A DNA stretch of 64,000 nt from Mycoplasma sp. Mirounga ES2805-ORL (GTDB taxonomy: Bacteria; Bacillota_I; Bacilli_A; Mycoplasmatales; Metamycoplasmataceae): contig NZ_CP070947.1 in the NCBI RefSeq assembly GCF_017084445.1, forward strand, positions 124,001 to 188,000, in the 5' to 3' direction. The position numbers were made by a program, and so were the translations under genes. Position 1 is the first letter of the stretch; every line of letters starts with the position of its first letter. Under the pieces are notes generated by a model. It was not told the origin of the DNA, did not search any database, and was given only the letters and a program-made list of their open reading frames with translations. Shown piece by piece: positions 32,507-43,369 of this stretch.

Positions 32507-33322
32507 ATGGCAGTATTAAAAAAATTTAAAAACATTATTGTTAGAACCCCTGCAAGTAGCATGGTTAATGGAATTTCATCAGGTTTATACAATCAAACAC
32601 CTGTTGACTACGAATTAGCCAAAAAGCAACATTTGGCATATATTGAAGCTTTAAAAGAAGCTGGATTAGAAGTTTTTGTTGCTGATAAATTAGAAGATTT
32701 CCCAGATTCATGTTTTGTGGAAGATGCAGCAGTTATTGTGCCCGGACGTGAATTAGCTATTTTAACTAATCCGGGAGCATCTACGCGTAACGGTGAAAAA
32801 GAATTTATGTTACCTATACTTAAAAAGTTTTTCCCAGATGAAAAAATTAAAAAAATTGAATCACCTGGTACATTAGATGGTGGTGATGTTATGATGGTTG
32901 GAGACACCTATTTTGTAGGTATGTCTGAAAGAACTAATGATGAAGGAATTAGACAATTTCACAATATTTTAGCTAAAATTGGTAAAAAAGTTGTACCTGT
33001 TCCTATGACTGAAATGTTGCACTTAAAAACTGGTGTTAACTACTTAGAACACAATAACTTATTAATTTCAGGAGAATTTTTAGAATATCCTACATTTAAA
33101 GATTTTAATCAAGTTGTGGTTGATGCGCCAGGTGAAGAATATGCAGCAAACTGTATTTGAGTTAATGATACAGTTATCGTTCCAAAAGGATATCCAACAA
33201 TTTTAGCAAAAGTAAAATCACTTAAAAAATCTGACGGAAAACCTTATAAAGTAGTTGAATGTGACACATCTGAATATAAAAAATTAGATGGCGGATTAAG
33301 TTGTTTATCATTAAGATTTTAA
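32507..33322 (+). CDS. ddaH: Dimethylarginine dimethylaminohydrolase (DDAH)
   Basis: This 271-residue guanidino-group-modifying enzyme is much shorter than ArcA. DDAH hydrolyses N-omega-methylated arginines to citrulline and methylamines. Near-complete family motifs are visible: PDSCFVEDAAVI, LTNPGAST, PGTLDGGDVMMVG, FVGMSERTN, MLHLKTG, YAANCIWVNDTVIVPKGYP, and the C-terminal GGLSCLSLRF. The catalytic triad reads Asp124, His172 and Cys266; the acid is Asp as in the human enzyme, whereas the Pseudomonas enzyme uses Glu. It lies just before arcA-arcB-arcC-arcD on the same strand but ends at its own terminator, so it is a separate transcript. Its citrulline could enter the ArcB/ArcC steps. Activity on other small guanidines cannot be excluded. 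Confidence 0.92.
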
Positions 33323-33343
33323 TGTTTATTAATAATATTTAGA

Positions 33344-33374
33344 AGAATTGGCTTTTTTCAGCTAATTCTTTTTT
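33344..33374 (+). terminator. Intrinsic terminator after ddaH
   Basis: AGAATTGGC (33344-33352) pairs with GCTAATTCT (33361-33369) with one G-U pair, an 8-base loop, and a following T-run. It separates the dimethylargininase gene from the arc genes. Confidence 0.8.
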
Positions 33375-33486
33375 AAATTATTTTTTAAAAACATATAAAT
33401 TTCTTTCCAATATTGCATTTTCATAGTTAAATAGCACTATTTTTTGCTCTATTAAATATTGTTATTTAATAATACAAATTTATAGG

Positions 33487-33521
33487 TATAATATTTAGGA
33501 CACAAAAAAGTTATTTGTGTC
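33487..33521 (+). promoter_or_regulatory. arcA promoter -10 box and start-site palindrome
   Basis: An exact TATAAT (33487-33492) is followed after 6 bases by a perfect inverted repeat, GACACAAA (33499-33506) and TTTGTGTC (33514-33521), 33 bases before the arcA ATG. The repeat would begin at the transcription start and lacks a T-run, so it is either an operator or a 5'-end mRNA hairpin. Confidence 0.6.
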
Positions 33522-33554
33522 ACTATTACTTTACTTATTAAGGAGATTTAAGAT

Positions 33555-34760
<1,206 letters not shown>

Positions 34761-34884
34761 TTTCATATAAATATAGTGAAACGAAACACAATACCAAATC
34801 TTGAAAACATATTAGGTTTTAATAATAATTAAATAATAAATAAAAGTTAAAACTCCACTTTTAAAATAAAAAAACAGGAGAATT

Positions 34885-35928
34885 ATGCCAAGAAATTTAA
34901 AAGGACGTAGTTTAGATTCAGCTTTGAACTTTACTACTGATGAAATTAACTGATTAATTGATTTATCAATTGATCTTAAAAAAGCAAAATACCAAGGTCT
35001 TCACACTAACAACAGACCTCTTGTTGGAAAAAACATTGCAATAATGTTCCAAAAAGACTCAACAAGAACACGTTGTTCATTCGAAGTTGCTGCTGCTGAT
35101 TTAGGTGCTTCATGTACTTACATCGGACCTGCAGGTTCAAACTTTGGTAAAAAAGAATCAATAGAAGATACAGCTATGGTTTTAGGTCAATTCTATGATG
35201 GAATTGAATTCCGTGGTTTCAAACAATCAGATGTTGATGCACTTGTTAAATACTCAGGTGTACCAATTTGAAATGGTTTAACAGATGCAGAACACCCAAC
35301 ACAAATGATTGCTGACTACATGACAATGAAAGAAAACCTAGGTGATTTAAAAGGCAAAAAAATTGTATTTGCCGGAGATATCAAAAACAATGTTGCTCGT
35401 TCAATTATGATTGGTGCAGCATTTACAGGCATGCATGTAGTTCTATGTGGACCTAAAGCACAACATGAATTAGTTAAAAACGGTGAAGGTTATAAAGAAG
35501 TATACAACGCCGTTCAAGAACTATTCAAACGTAATGGAGGATCAGTTACATTTAGCGATGATAAAATCAAAGCTGCTAAAGATGCTGATGCTATTTACAC
35601 AGACGTATGAGTATCATTAGGTGAACCATACGAAATCTTTGAATCACGTATCAAAGAACTTGGTGACTTCCAAGTTGATATGAAAATGATCAAAGCTGCT
35701 AAAGATAGTGTTATTTTCTTACACTGCTTACCAGCATTCCACGATGATCACACATTATTCTCAGCAGATATCAAAGAAAAATTTGGTAAAAAATACCCAG
35801 TTGTTGCAACAGGTGCTATGGAAGTTACTGATGAAGTATTTAAATCAAAATACAATAAATCAATAGAACAAGCTGGAAACCGTATGCACTCAATCAAAGC
35901 TATTATTTTAGCTACACTTGGATACTAA
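34885..35928 (+). CDS. arcB: Ornithine carbamoyltransferase (catabolic)
   Basis: This 347-residue enzyme converts citrulline plus phosphate to ornithine and carbamoyl phosphate in the arginine deiminase pathway. The carbamoyl-phosphate site STRTR is at residues 59-63, followed by [27 protein letters not shown] (the HPTQ motif) and [10 protein letters not shown] (His280, Cys281). The catabolic direction is inferred from its place between arcA and arcC. A strong AGGAG ribosome site precedes the start. A 7-bp inverted repeat (34841-34847 with 34857-34863) lies in its leader. Carbamate kinase starts 3 bases after its stop codon. Confidence 0.97.
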
Positions 35929-35931
35929 TCG

Positions 35932-36864
35932 ATGGCTAAAATTGTTATCGCATTAGGCGGAAATGCTTTAGGTAAAAACCCTGAAGAACAAAAAGAATTA
36001 GTTAAAGTACCAGCTCAAAAAGTTGCAGAATTAGTAAAAGCAGGTCACCAAGTTCTTGTTGGTCATGGAAATGGCCCACAAGTTGGAATGATTTTCAACG
36101 CTTTTGCTGATGCAAAAAAAGTTAATGAAAAAACTCCTTTAGTTCCTTTTGCAGAAGCGGGTGGAATGAGCCAAGGATATATTGGTTACCACATGCTAAC
36201 AGCAATATCTAATGAGTTAAATAAAATTAAATTAAATAAAGAAACTTTATACTTTTTAACCCAAACAATAGTTGACAAAAATGATAAAGCTTTCAAAAAC
36301 CCAACTAAACCTGTCGGTCCTTTCTATGAAAGTAAAGCCGCTGCCGAAGCATCAAATCCTAATTCAACAATAGTTGAAGATGCTGGTAGAGGTTACCGTA
36401 AGGTAGTACCTTCACCTCTTCCAATCGACTTTATTGGTATGAAAGGTATTAAAAAGGCATTTGATGAAGGCAATATAGTTATTGCTGGTGGTGGCGGAGG
36501 AATTCCAACAATCATTGAAAATAATGAATACGTTGGAGTTGACGGCGTTATCGATAAAGACTTTGCTTTAGGAAAAATTGCTTCTAAAGTTGAAGCTAAT
36601 ATGTTCATCATATTAACAGCAGTTGACAACATTTATGTTAACTACAACAAACCTGATCAAAAGAAATTAGATGAGGTTACTATTGCTGAATTAGAGCAAT
36701 ACATTAAAGAAGGTCAGTTTGCACCAGGAAGTATGCTTCCTAAAGTTCAAGCTGCAATCGCTTTTGTAAAAGAGAACCCTAAAAATGTTGCAATTATTGC
36801 ATCATTATCTAAAGTGGGTGAAGCTGTTGAGGGCAAAAGCGGTACAAGAGTTATTGCAAAATAA
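35932..36864 (+). CDS. arcC: Carbamate kinase
   Basis: This 310-residue kinase makes ATP from carbamoyl phosphate and ADP, the energy-yielding last step of arginine fermentation. Family motifs are KIVIALGGNALGKN, VGHGNGPQVGMI, VPFAEAGGMSQGYIGYHM, GRGYRKVVPSPLP, VIAGGGGGIPTI and GSMLPKVQAAI. Length is normal. It follows arcB by 3 bases and is followed by arcD after 48 bases. No separate ribosome site is obvious, so translational coupling to arcB is likely. Confidence 0.98.
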   Translation: MAKIVIALGGNALGKNPEEQKELVKVPAQKVAELVKAGHQVLVGHGNGPQVGMIFNAFADAKKVNEKTPLVPFAEAGGMSQGYIGYHMLTAISNELNKIKLNKETLYFLTQTIVDKNDKAFKNPTKPVGPFYESKAAAEASNPNSTIVEDAGRGYRKVVPSPLPIDFIGMKGIKKAFDEGNIVIAGGGGGIPTIIENNEYVGVDGVIDKDFALGKIASKVEANMFIILTAVDNIYVNYNKPDQKKLDEVTIAELEQYIKEGQFAPGSMLPKVQAAIAFVKENPKNVAIIASLSKVGEAVEGKSGTRVIAK

Positions 36865-36912
36865 CACACTTCCTCAACGCAAAAAAACTTTTATAAAATT
36901 GAAAGGAAACAA

Positions 36913-38532
36913 ATGAGCGAAAAGACAACAAAACAAAAGATTTCATTCTTTTCAGCTATGATGATTGTTGTTGGTGGATCAATTGGCGCTGGTATTTTCT
37001 TTAAAGCCGGTGGTGTATTAAATGATTCACAAGGAAGCTTAGTTTTAGCAATATTTGCTTGATTAATAGCTTCGTGTGCTGTTATTGCTATGGGTCTTGC
37101 CCTAATAGAAATAGCAAGTGTTCGTAATGACAACTTATCACTTATTGGATGAAACAAAGTTTTCAACTCAAGAGTAATCTATAAAGCTTCTAAAAACTTT
37201 ATGGTTTACATCTACTTACCATTAACCTATTTATTTATGCCTATCTATGTAATCATGTCATTACAAGATGGTATCGGTTTATTAAACCCATCAGGTAAAA
37301 ACACATTTGGTGCAATGGTTGGCGGACAAGATATTGACTGATTAATTTGAACAGTTATTTCATTAGTTATGTCAATTTACTTTATTATTGTTCCAGCTAT
37401 TTGATCAAAAGTTGGTGACTACCAAAACTTAGCTGTTCTAGCAGTTAAATTTATTCCTATTATTCTAGTTATTGTTTTAGGTATGGCTTTAATTTTCTCA
37501 GGAAACTTTTCTGAAGTATCAGCTAAAACAACCTCAGTAGGATTTAAAGAACTTAAAAACGGTGCAAGTATTAAAGAAGTTACAGGACTTGGTGCTGGAT
37601 TAGGTATGTTCCTAGCAATAGCAGCTATCTTCTTCGCATATGACGGGTTCTATGTAGCAGCAGGTATTTCTTCAGAAATGAAAGAACCTAAAAAAACTCC
37701 TTTAGCATTATTCTTAGGTTTAGGTATTACAACAATTATCTACCTATTAATTGCTATAGCATTATCATTAAATGGTGGTGACGTATTTGGAATGGCAGAC
37801 AATTTAGGAAAACTTTTCAAAAACGAAAAAGCAGCTAACATTTTATTAGGTATTATGAACTTAATGATTGCTATTGGTGTTATGGGTATTCTAAACGGAT
37901 TCTCAATGTGAGGACCTCGTTATGTTGAAGACCTTTTAGCTGATGGTGAATTACCATTCTGACAAAAAGCTAAAGGTAAATTAAACCCTAACAAACCATG
38001 ATTTGGTGTTGTTTACACACTAATCATCACAATCCCTACAGTATTAGTATTTACAGTTATTGGTGTTTACGGATATGCACAAAATGGATATGGCGATGCA
38101 TATGGTACATCAATGGGATTATTAATAACATTCTGTGACTTAATGGCTAACTGAACAGCTCTATTCACATTTGCATTTATCGCATTTGCAATTACAGGTG
38201 CAATTAAGAACAGAAAAACAAACAAAATAGAAATTAAAGACAAGAAAAAATTCTTCTTACCATGTGCTTGAATTACAGTAGTTATTGTTTTCGCAGCTAT
38301 GGGTGTAATGGTTGTACAACCTATTATTGATATGTTCTTATTAGCAGCTATGTCAAACCCATCTAAAGAAGTAATTATTTCACGTGTTTCATTAGTTGTT
38401 GTTCTATTTATCTTCATTGGACTAGCATTCTTACCTACAGTGTTCGAAGACATGTACAATAAGAAAAAATATGGTTCAGTTGAAAAATTTGAAGCATGAA
38501 AAAAAGAACAATTATCTTCAGTAGAAGCTTAA
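36913..38532 (+). CDS. arcD: Arginine/ornithine antiporter (APC family)
   Basis: This 539-residue integral membrane transporter has about 12-13 hydrophobic helices. The first helix carries VVGGSIGAGIFFKAGGVL, the conserved substrate-binding start of APC-superfamily amino-acid exchangers, and FFAYDGFYVAAGISSEMKEPKKTP matches the sixth-helix region. Exchange of external arginine for internal ornithine, which needs no energy, is inferred from its position at the end of the arc operon. A GAAAGGA ribosome site precedes the ATG. A strong terminator follows 20 bases after the stop, closing the operon. Confidence 0.92.
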
Positions 38533-38551
38533 TTAATTAATTTTAAGTTTT

Positions 38552-38594
38552 AAAAAATTCAGGTTTAGGTTAATCCCCTGACCTGGATTTTTTT
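38552..38594 (+). terminator. Intrinsic terminator of the arc operon
   Basis: AAAAAATTCAGG pairs with CCTGGATTTTTT (with G-U), forming a long hairpin around a 5'-AGG/CCT inner stem, followed by seven T. It is one of the most GC-containing hairpins in the window. Confidence 0.85.
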
Positions 38595-38671
38595 ATTAAA
38601 TTAATATATAATATTCTTAATTATTTATTTAATGTAAAGTAATAGATAACATTATTAAATTAAGGAGTATT

Positions 38672-39592
38672 ATGAAAAAAACAAAAATTATCTTAGGATC
38701 ACTTCAAGTTATACCTTTATTAACAGTTCCTTTTATTTCGGCTAAATGCGAGAGCCAACAAGAAAAGGCTTATCCAAAAGAAAGAATATTATTAAGAAAT
38801 TTAATTATTAAAAATAAATCTTATATTGAAAATGAAACCGAAAAAATAAACAAAAAAATAAATGAGGCAAGTGTTAAAATTAATAATTTTTTAGATAGCA
38901 ATAAAGTTACTGAATCCCAAGATTTTCTAGAAGCAAAAAACCTGCAAAAAGAAATTAATACCCGCATGCACGATAATATTAGTTTAACATATAGTACATC
39001 TAATAATAACGGCAATGAAGAATATAAAACCAAACAAATGAAATATTCTGAATGAATTCAAGAAACTAAAAATTTAAAAGAAAAAATTAATGATAATAAA
39101 ATAAAGATGCTATCTTACAAAAAAATACAAGACAGATTATTAAGTTTTGAAAAAGTAGTAAACGAGACTGATAAAGAAAATTTGTCTGAAATAGGCAAAG
39201 ATCTTAAATCTCTATTAAGCAGTTCAAAAAATAATATTTTAAAAATAAATGATGATCTAATAAAAAAAATAAATATTTTGATTGAAAAGGATACAAACTA
39301 TTTAAACCAAATAGAACAAGGTTTAGATTCGTGATATCAAATTAATCTAGAAGTTTTGCAAAGCCAATACAACTCAAAAATGGATTTAATTCACACTCCA
39401 ATTAAAAACGTTTATAATGATTATAAAAACCTATTAAAATTAAAAGATAAAAATTCATTTGAAAAAGAAAGAATCAACCTAGAAATATATTATTGACTAA
39501 GAAAGAAAAATAATAATGATTTAATTAAATTATTTATGGAAATAGAAAATTTAGGATTAACTGAAGCTCTTCAAATATTGTTAAAAAAATAA
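38672..39592 (+). CDS. Putative lipoprotein, helical
   Basis: This is a 306-residue exported protein. MKKTKIILGSLQVIPLLTVPFIS is a signal peptide ending in SAKC (Cys27); Lys just before the Cys is unusual for a lipobox, so lipidation is likely but not certain. The rest is almost wholly charged helical sequence with coiled-coil character and UGA-coded Trp. It has its own TATAAT at 38607-38612, an AAGGAG ribosome site and a terminator, so it is a one-gene unit between the arc operon and folD. No domain recognised; function unknown. Confidence 0.8.
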
Positions 39593-39603
39593 TGTTAATT
39601 AAT

Positions 39604-39638
39604 AAAACAAGAATAATGACTAATTCTTCTTGTTTTTT
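39604..39638 (+). terminator. Intrinsic terminator after the helical lipoprotein
   Basis: AAAACAAGAA (39604-39613) pairs perfectly with TTCTTGTTTT (39627-39636), followed by more T. Confidence 0.8.
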
Positions 39639-39669
39639 AATGTTGAATAAATGCACTATATAAATAGTT

Positions 39670-39696
39670 AAAAAAACTTCACTAAAGAAGTGAAGT
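39670..39696 (-). terminator. Intrinsic terminator after folD
   Basis: ACTTCAC (39676-39682) and GTGAAGT (39690-39696) form a perfect stem; read on the minus strand it is followed by six T. It begins 5 bases after the folD stop codon. Confidence 0.85.
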
Positions 39697-39701
39697 ATGT
39701 T

Positions 39702-40556
39702 TTATAAGTGATTATTATGTCTAATAGCCTTAGCTAGATTTTTAAACAATGAACAAACTGTTAAAGGTCCAATTCCTCCAGGAACAGGAGATAATGCTTT
39801 TATATGATCTTCTAAACCTTCTGTGTTAACATCACCAACTAAAACATTTTTACCGTCAACATTCATAACTGAGGCTCCAACGTCAATAACAACAGAGTTT
39901 TCTTTAATATTTTCTTTACTAATTAAATTAGGAACTCCAGTTGCAGAAACTATTAAATCAGCACTTTCAACGCCTTTAATTCCTGTACTTTTACTGTATG
40001 TAGAAACAATTCCATTTTCTTTTTTAAGGAGTGTAGCTGTAGGCTTGCCAACAAGAGCTGAACGGCCAATAACACTAATCTTTTTGTCTTCTAATTCTAT
40101 TTTATAGTATTTTAAAAGAGTCATTATTGCTTCGGCTGTGGCTGGTGTAAAACAAAACTCTCCAGTTTCATTATAAAAATTAAATGCATTTCTTGTACTT
40201 AAACCATCAATATCTTTTTCATGTCTAACCGCATCTAAAATAACTTGAGATGATAAATTTTCATTTAAAGGCAATTGAACAATAATTCCATCGGCATCTT
40301 CATTTATGTCATCTAGAGCTTTGAGAATCTTTGTTTGTCTAACATTATCAGGAAAATTGTAAACAGCTGTTTCAACATTTAATTCCTTTGCTTTACGTTT
40401 TTTAATTTCGATATAACGATTTGATGCTTCAAGATTTCCTACTTGAATAATTGCTAATTTAGGTTTCCTCCCTAACTGTTCATTAAGTATTTTAAATTCT
40501 TCTTTTAGTTCAGAAGTAATTTGATCAGCTATTATTTTGCCATTTAATATTTGCAT
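39702..40556 (-). CDS. folD: Methylenetetrahydrofolate dehydrogenase/cyclohydrolase
   Basis: This 284-residue bifunctional enzyme interconverts 5,10-methylene- and 10-formyl-tetrahydrofolate in the cytoplasm, supplying one-carbon units. Motifs are VGNLEASNRYIEIKKRKA with the catalytic Lys, DGIIVQLPLNENL, EKDIDGLS, the Rossmann element VIGRSALVGKPTATLL, and PVPGGIGPLTVCSL. Length is normal. Its start overlaps the end of valS by 13 bases and a GGAGGAG ribosome site lies inside valS, so the two genes share a transcript that ends at the hairpin at 39670-39696. Confidence 0.97.
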   Translation of the reverse strand: MQILNGKIIADQITSELKEEFKILNEQLGRKPKLAIIQVGNLEASNRYIEIKKRKAKELNVETAVYNFPDNVRQTKILKALDDINEDADGIIVQLPLNENLSSQVILDAVRHEKDIDGLSTRNAFNFYNETGEFCFTPATAEAIMTLLKYYKIELEDKKISVIGRSALVGKPTATLLKKENGIVSTYSKSTGIKGVESADLIVSATGVPNLISKENIKENSVVIDVGASVMNVDGKNVLVGDVNTEGLEDHIKALSPVPGGIGPLTVCSLFKNLAKAIRHNNHL

Positions 40557-43048
40557 GTCAACTCCTCCTTATATTTAGCTAATTCTGTTTCATATTTATT
40601 AAGTTTTTGTTTCTCCTCATCAATTTTATTTTGAGGAGCTTTATTCATAAAGTTTTTATTATTTAGTATATTCCGCGAACGTGCTACTTCACTCTCAAGA
40701 CGCTTAATTTCATTTTGAATTTTTTCTATTCTAATTTTTTTAAGGTTTTCATCTTCTTTAATATAAATATTTATTTTTTCACAAACAATTAAATAATCAC
40801 TATTTGCTCTTATTTCTGCATTTGCTAATTTTTTAATAGAATCTACTAATCAGTCTTCTTTTTGAATATTTATATCAAAATATATCGTTTCTTTTTTACT
40901 TATATTATTTGATTCACGGTATTCTCGTATTTTTCTAGTAATATTAATTATATTGTCAACTACTCTATTTTTTGAACTACTATTAATTCGTTTAAATTCA
41001 TTTGAATATTCGTTTAAAAGTAATTCTTTATTGAATAAGTTTTTGTAGATTTCATCAGTTACAAATGGTAAAAACGGGTGAATTATTAATAGTAATTTTT
41101 TCAAAGCGTTCAATGCTGCTTTTTTATTTGGCTTTACTTTAAGAAATTCAACATATCACGATGAAAAGTCGTTATATATAAATTTACTAATTTCAGAACC
41201 TATAAGAGTAAATTCATATTTTTTAAATCATTTATCAATCTTTAATTTTAAACTATTAAGTTTTTGGTCGATTCATTTATCAAAATCACTTAGTTTATTA
41301 TTATCGTTTGGAACACTTTGGATATATCTAGAAATATTTCATAGTTTATTACATAAGCCTCAAGCAGATTCTATTTTTTCCTCTGAATATCTTAAATCCA
41401 TTCCAGGGGTTGTATTTGTTATTAAAAACCAGCGCATTGCATCTGCGCCATATTTATCAATAATATCAATTGGATCAACACCGTTATTTAATGATTTAGA
41501 CATTTTTTGACCATCAGCTGCTCTAACTAAACCATGAATTAAAACTTTATCAAAAGGTTTAGAGTTAGTCAATTCAAGTCCAAATAAATACATACGTGCC
41601 ACTCAAAAGAAAATAATGTCAAATCCTGTAACTAATAATGAATTTGGATAATATCTTTTTAATTTACTTGATTTATTAGGTCATCCTAAAAATGAGAAGG
41701 GTGCAAGTCCACTACTAAATCATGTATCTAAAACATCTTCATCTTGAGTTCATCCTTCGCCAGGAGAATCAACTTGAACTTTAAGATTATCATTTTTATC
41801 ATATCAAGCTGGTATTCTGTGTCCCCATCATAATTGACGAGAAATATTTCAGTCTCTTATATTTGACATTCATTTCTTAAGATTTTCTTTAAATCTAGGA
41901 GGATAGAATTTAATACCTTCTTTAGTTTTTAAATCATTAAGTATCTTTTTAGCTAAGGTGTCCATCTTTACAAATCATTGTGGTTTAACCAATACTTCAG
42001 TAACGGCTCCTGATCTTTCAGAATATCCAACATTTGAAATTGTTTTTTCTTCTTTGATGATTAAATTATTCGCCTTTAAGTAATTAGTAATACTAATTCT
42101 AGCTTCGTCTCGTGTTAATCCGTGGAATTGGCTATTTTCGCAATTTATTCTTCCTGCATCGTCTATTGTTTCCACAATTTTTAAATTATGTTTTTTTATA
42201 ATTTCAATATCAGCCTCAGCATGCGCCGATAATTTCATTAATCCTGTTCCAAAGTTCATATCCGCGTATGAGTCTTCAATCATAGGAATAAGTTCATTTG
42301 TTAAAGGATGTTTAATCATTGTATTTTTGTTTTGATTATATCTTTTATCCTTTGGATTATAGATTACCGCAACATCACTTAACATTGTTTCAGGTCTTAC
42401 AGTAGCTATTGTAATATATTCATTTGACTTATAAATAGGGTATTTAATGTAGTACATTATTTGTTCAGTTGGTTTATTTATAACTTCAATATTAGAAATA
42501 GCTGTTTTTAGAATAGGGTCTCAATTAATTGCTCTTGCGCCTCTATAAATTAGTTTTTTATTATAAAGATTAATAAATGCTTTATTGACAGCTTTATTTG
42601 ATTGCTCATCTAAAGTGAAGCGCTCATTTGTGTAGTCTAAAGCTAGACCTAAGCTAGACCATTGTTTTCTAAAGTGATCTGCATATTCATATTTTCAATC
42701 TCAAAGTTTTTCTAAAAATTTTTCTCTGCCTAGATCATGTCTAGTAAGTCCTTCTTTTTCAAAAATAATTTTTTCAACCTTGCTTTGTGTTGCAATACCT
42801 GCATGGTCCATACCAGCAATATAAAAAACATCGAAACCAGAAAGTTTTTTATATCTAATAATCGTGTCTTGAATTGCTGTATCTAAAGCATGGCCTATAT
42901 GTAATTTACCAGTAACGTTTGGTGGAGGTAAGAGAATAGTAAATGGAGGTTTACTTTTGTCGTGTTTACTAAAGTATTTTTTGGATCTTCATTTCTCAGA
43001 AATATTTTTCTCAAAATCACCAGGCCTATATATTTTTTCTAATTTCAT
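40544..43048 (-). CDS. valS: Valyl-tRNA synthetase
   Basis: This 834-residue class I synthetase charges tRNA-Val. [20 protein letters not shown] opens the protein, [16 protein letters not shown] holds the HIGH motif, MDHAGIATQ and [15 protein letters not shown] follow, the editing domain contains [13 protein letters not shown] and HAEADIEI, and [14 protein letters not shown] is the KMSKS motif. The C-terminal anticodon domain ends in a coiled-coil arm rich in Lys and Glu, usual for ValRS. The frame is unbroken through many UGA-coded Trp codons. A likely -10 box (TATAAT, minus strand 43098-43093) lies upstream. The 3' end overlaps folD. Confidence 0.97.
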
Positions 43049-43333
43049 TTTACATTCCCTATTTTCTTAAATCAATATATTTAATATATATAATTATAGT
43101 TTAAATTTTAATATATTTGACTATAAAGTAACATAATGTGCAAAATTGCAATTTAAATTATTATAAGAATCATTTTTAAATTTAACTTATTCAACCTAAA
43201 CCTAGCACAATAATCTTTTGCCTTTTCAAATTTATTATTAAAAATAATTATTCTAAATGATTTTTTACTTTTTGATTTTTATTTAAAGAACTATAAAAAA
43301 GTCAATTTAGTAAAAATATAATTATTTTTTATT
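43049..43333. other. Intergenic region upstream of valS
   Basis: This is about 285 bases without a gene, strongly AT-rich. It holds the probable valS -10 box (43093-43098 on the minus strand). I see no further repeat, RNA gene or conserved reading frame in it. Confidence 0.6.
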
Positions 43334-43334
43334 A

Positions 43335-43363
43335 AAAATAACACCCTACTTGAATGTTATTTT
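43335..43363 (-). terminator. Intrinsic terminator after lon
   Basis: AAAATAACA (43335-43343) pairs perfectly with TGTTATTTT (43355-43363) around an 11-base loop; on the minus strand it runs into T-rich sequence. It begins 6 bases after the lon stop codon. Confidence 0.8.
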
Positions 43364-43369
43364 AAATAT

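Noticed and set aside
32507-33322. Second arginine deiminase copy
   Set aside because: At 271 residues with HLKTG, CIWVND and GGLSCLSLRF it matches dimethylargininase; ArcA motifs such as FTRDPF and the roughly 400-residue length are absent.
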